Source of the DNA: Allomuricauda sp. F6463D
Lineage (GTDB): Bacteria > Bacteroidota > Bacteroidia > Flavobacteriales > Flavobacteriaceae
Assembly (NCBI RefSeq): GCF_023015965.1
Contig: NZ_JALKAN010000001.1
Span: 890,160 to 954,159, forward strand
Direction of reading: 5' to 3'
DNA length: 64,000 nucleotides
Of the stretch, positions 57,345 through 64,000 are shown piece after piece. Under the pieces are notes generated by a model that made no database searches, was not told the DNA's origin, and was given only the letters and a program-made list of their open reading frames with translations. How positions within the stretch are numbered: position 1 is the first letter of the stretch; every line of letters begins with the position of its first letter. Both the position numbers and the translations under genes were made by a program.

Positions 57345-58208
57345 ATGATCTACCTTGCCCTGAGCATTTTGAGTTCCACCTTAATCTTTGTAGTCTTTAA
57401 ACTGTTTGATGTTTATAAGATTCAAACGCTCTATGCCATTATCACCAATTACGTCGTCGCATGTTCCGTTGGCCTTTTATTGTATGATGGCCCTGTCGGC
57501 GTAAGTGATTTAACTGGTAAATCCTGGTTTATTGGCCCAGTTTTGTTGGGTGTTCTCTTTATTGTGATTTTTAACCTAATGGCCAAAACAGCTCAAGTTT
57601 CCGGTGTTTCGGTTGCGTCGGTTGCTACAAAAATGTCATTGGCCATTCCTGTGGTAATGGGCGTTTTGTTGTATGATGAACATTTGAGTTTATTGCAAAT
57701 TATCGGGATTGTTTTAGCGTTGGTGGCCGTTTATTTGGCCTCCATAAAAGAGAAAAACATTGTAATAAGTAAAAAGGCATTGATTCTTCCTTTATTAGTG
57801 TTTTTGGGGTCTGGTGTTATTGATACGAGCATTCAATATTTTGAGGAAATGCACCTTACCAATCAAGAAATACCAGTTTTCTCATCCATGATCTTTGGGT
57901 TTGCCGCCTTAACAGGTTTTATTTTCATAGGAATCAGAGCGGTTAAAACCCCTCTGAGGGTCAACATCAAAAATATTTTGGGTGGAATAGCCCTTGGAGT
58001 ACCCAATTATTTCTCCATCTTCTTTTTAATCCAAGCATTACGTTCGGATATATTGGGAAGTGCCGCCATATTTACACTGAACAATGTAGCGATTGTAATG
58101 TTCTCCACCATCTTGGGCATACTGTTATTTAAGGAGAAATTGAGTTCTAAAAACTGGAGTGGAGTTGCCTTGGCGGTACTCAGCATAATATTGGTAGCTT
58201 TGTTCTGA
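57345..58208 (+). CDS. EamA/DMT-family transporter
   Basis: The 287-aa membrane protein has ten predicted helices in two EamA halves (for example LALVAVYLASI and GVALAVLSIILVALF at the end). DMT proteins carry small metabolites out of or into the cell; the substrate is unknown. It starts immediately after the HAD stop (TAG ATG) and ends in TGATG with the YigZ gene. Confidence 0.87.
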   Translation: MIYLALSILSSTLIFVVFKLFDVYKIQTLYAIITNYVVACSVGLLLYDGPVGVSDLTGKSWFIGPVLLGVLFIVIFNLMAKTAQVSGVSVASVATKMSLAIPVVMGVLLYDEHLSLLQIIGIVLALVAVYLASIKEKNIVISKKALILPLLVFLGSGVIDTSIQYFEEMHLTNQEIPVFSSMIFGFAALTGFIFIGIRAVKTPLRVNIKNILGGIALGVPNYFSIFFLIQALRSDILGSAAIFTLNNVAIVMFSTILGILLFKEKLSSKNWSGVALAVLSIILVALF

Positions 58209-58822
58209 TGGAGAAAAAAGAAGACGTTTACAGGACAGTTGACCAACCTTCGCCGGAGATATTATATAAGGACAAGAAAAGTAAATTCTATGCTATTGTT
58301 CATCCAATAGCTACTGAAGAGGATGTAAAACCTATTGTGGATGGTCTCCGAAAAAAATATCATACCGCCAACCACGTATGCTATGCATGGCAGTTGGGAA
58401 CCTCCGACCCTAGTTATAGGGCAAATGATGATGGCGAACCCAACAATTCTGCAGGCATGCCCATTTATGGTCAAATACAGTCATTTGATGTCACCAATGT
58501 ATTGATTACCGTGACCCGTATTTTTGGAGGCACCAAACTTGGAGTTGGTGGTTTGATTCAAGCCTACAAAACTGCTGCACAAATGGCCTTGGAAAATGCC
58601 AAGATTGCAACAAAAATCATAAAGTCCCAATTTCGACTAAAATTCGAGTATCCAGAAATGGATAAGGTGATGCGAATCATCAAACAAAAAAATCTCAACG
58701 TTGTATCTCAAAAAATGGAATTGGATTGTGAACTGATCATTTCGGTGAGATTGAGTGAATCAGAAGAAATATTTCAAATTTTCGATGAAATGCAACATGT
58801 AAAAACTACCCTAGTAGATTAA
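58208..58822 (+). CDS. YigZ/IMPACT family protein
   Basis: The 204-aa protein has the UPF0029/IMPACT N-terminal domain (SKFYAIVHPIATEEDVKP, DDGEPNNSAGMPIYGQI and VTRIFGGTKLGVGGL) and a short C-terminal ferredoxin-like half (LDCELIISVRLSES). In eukaryotes the IMPACT family regulates translation via GCN1; in bacteria the role is unclear. It overlaps the transporter by 1 nt and the convergent thioesterase by 4 bp. Confidence 0.9.
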   Translation: MEKKEDVYRTVDQPSPEILYKDKKSKFYAIVHPIATEEDVKPIVDGLRKKYHTANHVCYAWQLGTSDPSYRANDDGEPNNSAGMPIYGQIQSFDVTNVLITVTRIFGGTKLGVGGLIQAYKTAAQMALENAKIATKIIKSQFRLKFEYPEMDKVMRIIKQKNLNVVSQKMELDCELIISVRLSESEEIFQIFDEMQHVKTTLVD

Positions 58823-59217
58823 GTGTCCAGTTTTTCCAAAATATAATCGGGGCATTTAATGGGTCTTCCTGTTTTTTTATCCATAAAGGCCAAAACAATG
58901 TTTGCCGTGGCCAATAATTCTCCGGACTCATTTGTTAAAGTGTAGTCAAATTCGATTTTGACCATAGGTTTGGATTTGAGATGCGTATGTACGGTTAACA
59001 AATCATCGTACAACGCAGACTTTTTATAATCAATATGTAAGGAAATTACAGGTAACATTATGCCATTATCTTCCATGCTTTTGTAAGTAATTCCCATGGC
59101 CCTTAACCACTCCACTCTACCCATTTCAAAATACTGTGTATAATTACCATGGTACACAACCCCCATTTGGTCGGTTTCTGCATACCGTACCCGAAAAGAA
59201 TATGAATTTAGACCCAT
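58819..59217 (-). CDS. Acyl-CoA thioesterase, YbgC-type
   Basis: The 132-aa hotdog protein has the motif ETDQMGVVYHGNYTQYFE with the catalytic Asp and the HGNY helix typical of YbgC/4HBT enzymes. In other bacteria YbgC is near the Tol-Pal genes, but here it is not. It would hydrolyse short- or medium-chain acyl-CoA. It is divergent from dnaA. Confidence 0.92.
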   Translation of the reverse strand: MGLNSYSFRVRYAETDQMGVVYHGNYTQYFEMGRVEWLRAMGITYKSMEDNGIMLPVISLHIDYKKSALYDDLLTVHTHLKSKPMVKIEFDYTLTNESGELLATANIVLAFMDKKTGRPIKCPDYILEKLDT

Positions 59218-59420
59218 TTTTAAATGAAAAATTATATATTTAGAAGGTTGATTATTTTTAGAGCAACATGCGAAAAAAAAACAGAACTATCAATGACAAA
59301 TTGATTTTTTTTTTAAAAGAATTGTTCACATATTTGTCGCATCCAATAAGCATCTGATTAACCCTATAGATGTTTGCTCTTAAATAGTAAAACTAACCAT
59401 TAAAACAAGGAAAAACTTCT

Positions 59421-60845
59421 ATGAGTGCTACTGCTAATTCCGTATGGAACAACTGTTTGGCTTTTATCCAAGATAATATCCAACCGCAGGCATTCAAAAC
59501 ATGGTTTGAGCCTATCAAACCTATTAAACTAACTGATAAGGCGCTTAGCATACAAGTGCCCAGTAAGTTTTTCTACGAATGGCTTGAAGAACACTACGTA
59601 AAGCTTTTAAAAGTTGCCATGACCCGCGAATTGGGAAACAACGCAAAGCTGATTTATGTGATAAAGATGGAGAACAAGTACGGAAACAAGGAACCATTTA
59701 CGGAACAAATCCCAAGTTCCAACCGTACTGCTGTGGGACCTCAGGAACTGGATGTGCCGATTACTTCTAAAAGTCCAGAGCTGAAAAATCCATTTGTGAT
59801 TCCTGGTATTCGAAATATTAAAATAGAATCTCAGTTAAATCCCAACTATAATTTTGATAACTTTCTGGAAGGTGACTCCAACAGATTGGCAAGATCTGCC
59901 GGTATGGCTGTAGCCAACAAACCGGGAGGCACTTCGTTTAACCCTTTATTGGTCTTTGGGGGTGTGGGCCTAGGTAAAACCCACTTAGCACATGCCATTG
60001 GGGTAGAAATCAAAGATAAGTATCCAGAAAAAACGGTTCTCTATATTTCTGCTGAAAAATTCACCCAACAATATATAGAGTCTGTAAAAAAGAATACCCG
60101 TAACGATTTTATCCACTTTTACCAGTTGATAGATGTACTTATTATTGATGATGTACAATTCCTATCAGGTAAATCTGGAACACAGGATGTTTTCTTCCAC
60201 ATATTCAATCATTTACACCAAAATGGCAAACAGGTGATATTAACATCGGACAAAGCGCCGGTGGACATGCAAGATATAGAACAACGCTTGCTTTCCAGAT
60301 TTAAATGGGGATTGTCCGCAGAGTTGCAGAATCCGGACTATGAAACACGGGTATCAATCCTGAAAAATAAATTGTACCGGGACGGGGTTGAAATGCCAGA
60401 GGAAATCATTGACCATGTAGCCAAAAATATAAAGACCAATATCCGTGAGTTGGAAGGCGCCATTATCTCGTTGATTGCTCAATCTTCCTTTAACAAACGT
60501 GAGATTACTTTGGAATTGGCACAACAAGTGGTTGAAAAATTCGTAAAAAATACAAAACGCGAAGTTTCCATTGATTACATTCAAAAAGTAGTTTCTGATT
60601 ACTTTGAAATGGATGTGGCCACCCTTCAGTCCAAAACAAGAAAACGACATATAGTCCAAGCTAGACAATTAGCCATGTTCTTTGCCAAAAAATTCACGAA
60701 AGCATCTTTGGCCAGTATTGGGTCACAAATAGGAAAACGTGATCATGCCACAGTACTTCATGCATGTAAAACTGTGGATAATTTGGCCGAAACCGATAAG
60801 CAATTCAGAAAGTACATTGAAGATTTAACAAAGAAGTTCTCCTAA
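59421..60845 (+). CDS. dnaA: Chromosomal replication initiator DnaA
   Basis: The 474-aa AAA+ protein opens oriC. Domain I (WNNCLAFIQDNIQPQAFKTWF, positions 59442-59504), a short linker, then AAA+ with Walker A FGGVGLGKTH (~179) and Walker B VLIIDDVQFL. Domain IV has the DnaA-box-binding signature KRDHATVLHACKTV. The gene is not next to dnaN or recF here, as often in Bacteroidota. Only one loose DnaA-box-like 9-mer (59322) is seen upstream. It is followed by the phosphatase gene after 21 bp. Confidence 0.97.
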   Translation: MSATANSVWNNCLAFIQDNIQPQAFKTWFEPIKPIKLTDKALSIQVPSKFFYEWLEEHYVKLLKVAMTRELGNNAKLIYVIKMENKYGNKEPFTEQIPSSNRTAVGPQELDVPITSKSPELKNPFVIPGIRNIKIESQLNPNYNFDNFLEGDSNRLARSAGMAVANKPGGTSFNPLLVFGGVGLGKTHLAHAIGVEIKDKYPEKTVLYISAEKFTQQYIESVKKNTRNDFIHFYQLIDVLIIDDVQFLSGKSGTQDVFFHIFNHLHQNGKQVILTSDKAPVDMQDIEQRLLSRFKWGLSAELQNPDYETRVSILKNKLYRDGVEMPEEIIDHVAKNIKTNIRELEGAIISLIAQSSFNKREITLELAQQVVEKFVKNTKREVSIDYIQKVVSDYFEMDVATLQSKTRKRHIVQARQLAMFFAKKFTKASLASIGSQIGKRDHATVLHACKTVDNLAETDKQFRKYIEDLTKKFS

Positions 60846-60866
60846 TAAAAAGTACATCCCTTATTT

Positions 60867-61319
60867 ATGAAAACCAAAGTGTTGATGGTTTGCTTAGGAA
60901 ACATTTGCAGGTCACCTTTGGCAGAGGGAATTCTACAATCCAAAGTTGATCAAGATGACGTTCTTGTGGATTCAGCGGGAACTGCTGGATATCATATTGG
61001 AAACCCTCCAGATAAACGATCCATTGCAGTGGCACAGAAATATGGGCTAAATATTAAAAATCAAAAGTGTAGAAAGTTTTCTAAAAAAGATTTTACTGAG
61101 TTCGACCATATCTATGTAATGGACCGGAGCAATTTTTCAGATATCGCAAGTCTTGCAGAGAATCAAGAACAGGCAAATAAGGTTAAATTATTGTTGAGTG
61201 AAGCCGAAATGGACATCCGAGAAGTACCAGACCCTTATTATGGAGGAACAGATGGTTTTGAAAATGTGTATCAAATGATCGATACCGCTTGTGAGGCAAT
61301 TGCGAAAAAGCTAAATTAA
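60867..61319 (+). CDS. Low-molecular-weight protein-tyrosine phosphatase
   Basis: The 150-aa phosphatase has the active-site loop VCLGNICRSP (Cys9, Arg15) at the N-terminus and the general-acid VPDPYYGG near the C-terminus. It belongs to the class of Wzb and YwlE. Without a nearby tyrosine kinase or arginine kinase the substrate is unknown. It starts 21 bp after dnaA and ends 4 bp before the methylase gene. Confidence 0.93.
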   Translation: MKTKVLMVCLGNICRSPLAEGILQSKVDQDDVLVDSAGTAGYHIGNPPDKRSIAVAQKYGLNIKNQKCRKFSKKDFTEFDHIYVMDRSNFSDIASLAENQEQANKVKLLLSEAEMDIREVPDPYYGGTDGFENVYQMIDTACEAIAKKLN

Positions 61320-61323
61320 GCCC

Positions 61324-62052
61324 ATGGAAGATGAGAAACCTGGTTTAGTCGTGGGAAAAATTTATTTGATTCCCACAACCCTTGGAGACAATGCTCCATT
61401 GGAAGTATTACCTATTTCCGTAAAGGGCAACATTGAAAGAATAAATCACTACATCGTTGAAAACGAAAAGACTGCCAGACGTTTTATTAAAAGAGTGAGT
61501 CCCAACAAATCCCAACCAGATCTACAGTTACAGCTATTGAACAAGTATACGAATCCTGAAGATATTCCTTCGTTCCTAGACCCATGCATACACGGATTTG
61601 ATATTGGAATATTATCCGAGGCTGGGTGCCCCGGTATTGCCGACCCGGGAGCAGATGTGGTGAAGGTAGCCCACGAAAAAAGAATCCAAGTGGTTCCGCA
61701 GGTAGGTCCCTCTTCCATTTTGATGGCAATGATGAGCAGTGGCATGAACGGTCAGAATTTTGCGTTCAATGGATATTTACCCATTGATAATGCGGAACGT
61801 AAAAAAATGATTAAAGGATTAGAGCGAATATCCAGAGAAAAGAGGCAATCACAGATTTTTATGGAAACGCCTTACCGCAACAACAAACTTCTTACAGAGC
61901 TTTTGAGAACGCTACAGAAATCCACAAGGTTGTGTATCGCATGCGACATCACATTGCCAACCGAATTTATTTCGACCAAAAGTGTGCATGAGTGGGGGGA
62001 AAAGGACATTGACCTGGATAAGCGGCCGACCATCTATATTATTCATGCATAA
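61324..62052 (+). CDS. SAM-dependent methyltransferase of the tetrapyrrole-methylase fold, RsmI-like
   Basis: The 242-aa protein has the TP-methylase motifs: LIPTTLGDNAPLEVLP, SEAGCPGIADPGADVV (the GCPGIADPG loop as in RsmI), and QVVPQVGPSSILMAMMSSG (61685-61741). RsmI 2'-O-methylates C1402 of 16S rRNA. This protein is short of the usual ~285 aa and has a changed N-terminal region, so it may be a relative and not RsmI itself. A terminator follows. Confidence 0.82.
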   Translation: MEDEKPGLVVGKIYLIPTTLGDNAPLEVLPISVKGNIERINHYIVENEKTARRFIKRVSPNKSQPDLQLQLLNKYTNPEDIPSFLDPCIHGFDIGILSEAGCPGIADPGADVVKVAHEKRIQVVPQVGPSSILMAMMSSGMNGQNFAFNGYLPIDNAERKKMIKGLERISREKRQSQIFMETPYRNNKLLTELLRTLQKSTRLCIACDITLPTEFISTKSVHEWGEKDIDLDKRPTIYIIHA

Positions 62053-62082
62053 AAAAACCCGAAAACAAGTTCCGGGCTTTTA
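62053..62082 (+). terminator. Terminator after the RsmI-like gene
   Basis: CCCGAA (62058-62063) pairs with TT-C-CGGG (62070-62076) with one bulge, followed by CTTTTAATT. A-run upstream makes it possibly bidirectional with the 62104 gene. Confidence 0.5.
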
Positions 62083-62103
62083 ATTCAATTTATTCGTTAC
62101 CTA

Positions 62104-62748
62104 TTACACTTTGGCATTTTTCTTTTGCTCAATTATGGAAATATCGTACCCTGCAAATTTTTTCATATAGTACGAGATATTACTTCCATAAGCATCGGTA
62201 ACATCGTTTTGTCCATAAGATCGTAGATATTTCTTCACGTTTCCGGCGCCGGCTAAATGTGCAGCGGCCAAAATACCAGATTCGGTTATCTTGCTACCTC
62301 CAATAACTTTTCCGTTGAAACGCTTTATATCCCTTCTCAATATCCATTTGTTACGGGCAATATTGGCTTCAAAAGCCTTTTCCTGAAGTTTTGGATCATC
62401 CAAAAATTCTACCATATCGAATACCCCCATAAGGTTCAGGGTACTGCTGCCAAATTGGTATTTTCCCAAATAGCCCAATGTGTTTACGCTATGGTATTTA
62501 CCCTGGGATTCTTTAAAAGCAAGTGCTTCCTTAAAACCATTGAAAGCTTTGCCCAAAAAAGGAGGTGCTACCTCGTCTTCATCAATAAGCTCAACGGAAT
62601 CTTGCGGTGCAAAGAATTCCAAATTGGTTTTTACCTTCAATGATTCGGGAATTTCGACATCCCCTTTCTTCATTACAGTGTAAGAACCAAAACTTGTCAA
62701 AACTACGATCATGGCAAGATGCAGCATAAAACCTATCCATCTTTTCAT
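62104..62748 (-). CDS. Lysozyme-like (lytic transglycosylase-fold) exported protein
   Basis: The 214-aa product has an N-terminal signal/anchor (FMLHLAMIVVLTSFG) and a lysozyme-like domain: ALAFKESQGKYHSVNTLG with the probable catalytic Glu, YLGKYQFGSSTLNLMG, and ILAAAHLAGAGNVKKYLRSYG (62272-62210). It probably cleaves peptidoglycan glycan strands in the periplasm. Earlier ATGs at 62757 and 62787 are in frame; MKRWIGF at 62748 gives the cleanest leader. It sits near mltG, another glycan-cutting enzyme. Confidence 0.82.
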   Translation of the reverse strand: MKRWIGFMLHLAMIVVLTSFGSYTVMKKGDVEIPESLKVKTNLEFFAPQDSVELIDEDEVAPPFLGKAFNGFKEALAFKESQGKYHSVNTLGYLGKYQFGSSTLNLMGVFDMVEFLDDPKLQEKAFEANIARNKWILRRDIKRFNGKVIGGSKITESGILAAAHLAGAGNVKKYLRSYGQNDVTDAYGSNISYYMKKFAGYDISIIEQKKNAKV

Positions 62749-62803
62749 AATGTTCATATTAGTGTTCTCAATACATATACGTATCAAAAAACAAATTGGC
62801 CGG

Positions 62804-62811
62804 CAAATATA
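62804..62811 (-). promoter_or_regulatory. -7 box of the lysozyme-like gene
   Basis: On the minus strand TATATTTG matches the consensus exactly, 55 bp before the ATG at 62748. No -33 box fits well. Confidence 0.35.
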
Positions 62812-62907
62812 GGGGGAGATATGTTAACGGGTACCCTAAAGCTCCTAAAGATTTCTTAAATCAGCCTTAAAATCCGTTAAAGTGATGAATATCAACGGCA
62901 AAGCGTA

Positions 62908-63951
62908 TTATCTAAGTACTTTTTGTTGGTTCAACCAACGGGTGTATTGTACTTTATTTCGGTTATGTTGCGCCAAAGTTTTGGCAAAAATATGATACCC
63001 GAAGTTGGAAACGTCAGCCACAAAAAAGAGGTAATCATGCTTTTCAGGAGTTAAAACAGCGTCTATTGAAGTTATATCGGGCATAGTAATAGGGCCTGGC
63101 GGAACCCCTGCATATTTATAAGTGTTATATGGTGAATCCATTTCCAAATCACGGAAAAGCACCCTCTTTATTATAGTGTCATAATTTCCCGTTTCCTTTT
63201 TTATGGCATAAATAACGGTAGGGTCTGCCTGCAACAACATACCTCTACGTATACGGTTTAGGTATACTCCTGCAACTCGCGGACGTTCATCCACCTTGGC
63301 CGTCTCTTTTTGAACGATAGCAGCCAAAGAAATGACCTCATTTGGTTCCAAACCTAAATTTTCAGCTTTTTTAAGTCGTTCATCATTCCAAAAACGGTCA
63401 TATTCTTTGCGCATTCGGTCCCTGAAATTTTCTGCGTTGGTATTCCAGAAAAACTCATAGGTATTAGGAATATACATGGCCAATTTAGTATCATCATCAA
63501 ACCCTGTTTCTTCCAAAAAATCGGGATTGTTAAAAACTTGGAGCAAGGACAGGCTATCAGCCTCAATCTGTTCGGAAATCCTCCCAGCCAATAAAGCCAG
63601 TGATTCTTGATTGTTAAAAGATACTTGCACCGGAATATTGGCACTGCGCAGCGTATTGATCAACTCGTTATTGTTCATCCCCCGCTTTACAGCATACTTA
63701 CCAGCTTTAATGTTGGAAATATATCCTTTACGTTTGGCAACGGCCTCAAAGGTGGACAAATCTTTCAATAAAGGTTCCAATGAAGTTTTTACATCGGAAA
63801 AAGTGGCGTCCGAAGCAATGTAAACGTATGCTTCATCATTATTAAACTGGGTATTTGGGCTAAATATGGCACTATATATTTGATATGCGATAAAACCACA
63901 GATCAACAGTCCGAGTATGGCTGTTGCCCAAAGTACTTTTTTAAGATTCAT
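62908..63951 (-). CDS. mltG: Endolytic murein transglycosylase MltG
   Basis: The 347-aa inner-membrane protein cuts nascent peptidoglycan strands and sets their length. It has one N-terminal helix (VLWATAILGLLICGFIAYQ), a LysM-like part, and the YceG/MltG core with catalytic Glu216 (IVQKETAKVDERPRVAGVY) and YKYAGVPPGPITMPDI. Length is normal. It overlaps the end of an upstream gene by 11 bp. Confidence 0.96.
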   Translation of the reverse strand: MNLKKVLWATAILGLLICGFIAYQIYSAIFSPNTQFNNDEAYVYIASDATFSDVKTSLEPLLKDLSTFEAVAKRKGYISNIKAGKYAVKRGMNNNELINTLRSANIPVQVSFNNQESLALLAGRISEQIEADSLSLLQVFNNPDFLEETGFDDDTKLAMYIPNTYEFFWNTNAENFRDRMRKEYDRFWNDERLKKAENLGLEPNEVISLAAIVQKETAKVDERPRVAGVYLNRIRRGMLLQADPTVIYAIKKETGNYDTIIKRVLFRDLEMDSPYNTYKYAGVPPGPITMPDITSIDAVLTPEKHDYLFFVADVSNFGYHIFAKTLAQHNRNKVQYTRWLNQQKVLR

Positions 63952-64000
63952 TGGAATTTATCTTTTGGTACATTATTTCATTTTTGAACCCTTCATTGGT
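63941..64000 (-). CDS. C-terminal fragment of an upstream gene, possibly a GNAT acetyltransferase (partial)
   Basis: Reading the minus strand inward from base 64000 gives 19 codons and a stop (TAA at 63943-63941): TNEGFKNEIMYQKINSNES. Overlapping mltG by 11 bp is typical of operon genes. In Flavobacteriia a GNAT acetyltransferase and dapF often precede mltG, and EGFKNEIMYQK fits a GNAT C-terminus. This is inferred from context. Confidence 0.45.
   Translation of the reverse strand, partial: TNEGFKNEIMYQKINSNES

Noticed and set aside
59322..59330. DnaA-box-like TTGTTCACA upstream of dnaA as a sign of oriC
   Set aside because: It is a single 9-mer with a mismatch, without a box cluster or dnaN/recF neighbours.

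Overview
This 64 kb window reads as chromosome of a marine-type member of the Flavobacteriaceae (Bacteroidota), probably close to Muricauda/Flagellimonas; the genus is an inference from protein wording. The case for the phylum is strong: promoters follow TTTG-N19-23-TAnnTTTG, there are type IX secretion genes (PorD, PorP/SprF), an RprX/RprY-like two-component pair, bacillithiol-linked YtxJ, many Sec lipoproteins, a periplasmic glutaminyl cyclase, and the conserved gene order bamD-rpoZ-coaBC-porD-recN. Composition is AT-rich and genes are tightly packed, with many TGATG or ATGA junctions. No insertion sequence, prophage, CRISPR array, tRNA or rRNA was seen.

Layout. 1-9.2 kb: the 3' part of pheT, a fasciclin-domain protein, an ABC-F ATPase with one degenerate ATP site, a lipoprotein with a cysteine-less thioredoxin fold, a transaldolase, an SDR, a complete SRP RNA gene with its own promoter and T-run, then glutaminyl cyclase and a thioesterase. 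9.2-14.6 kb is the most accessory-looking part: a LytTR regulator with a dead receiver domain, a pair of 21-bp tandem repeats, an unlisted 58-aa lipoprotein, a terminator hairpin directly before a TPR-containing histidine kinase, and its NarL-type partner. 14.6-28.7 kb: glyA, ytxJ, clpB, a TetR regulator, a PorP/SprF protein with a C-terminal SPOR-like domain, smpB, pcm, an oxidoreductase, 3-hydroxyacyl-CoA dehydrogenase and a DUF1015 protein. 28.7-34.4 kb: a plus-strand run of YggS, a DnaQ/GIY-YIG fusion nuclease, a potassium channel, miaA, gluconate kinase and gluconate permease. 34.4-46.9 kb: a long minus-strand block with the RprXY-like pair, coaE, a YbbR protein, a glycosyltransferase, fabI, recN, porD, coaBC, rpoZ, bamD, dapA and a DUF6913-like gene. 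47-51 kb: a 5'-nucleotidase split over two genes, and a large cadherin/BspA-like surface lipoprotein. 51.4-64 kb: ligA, a LOG protein, prmC, a GNAT, ribD, a HAD phosphatase, an EamA transporter, a YigZ protein, dnaA, a tyrosine phosphatase, an RsmI-like methylase, a lysozyme-fold protein and mltG, with the tail of one more gene at the end.

How the parts work together. Most of the window is core metabolism, translation, DNA replication and repair, and envelope assembly. Two regulatory threads stand out. First, TTTAAC half-sites spaced 10-11 bp recur upstream of the RprXY-like operon itself, of the 4584 lipoprotein and of the 2068 membrane protein, which suggests a small OmpR-type regulon. Second, the 9.6-13.8 kb cluster has the parts expected of a cell-surface signalling circuit: a small exported lipoprotein, a TPR sensor kinase, two regulators and a repeat pair with LytTR spacing. 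That circuit is a hypothesis, not something the sequence proves.
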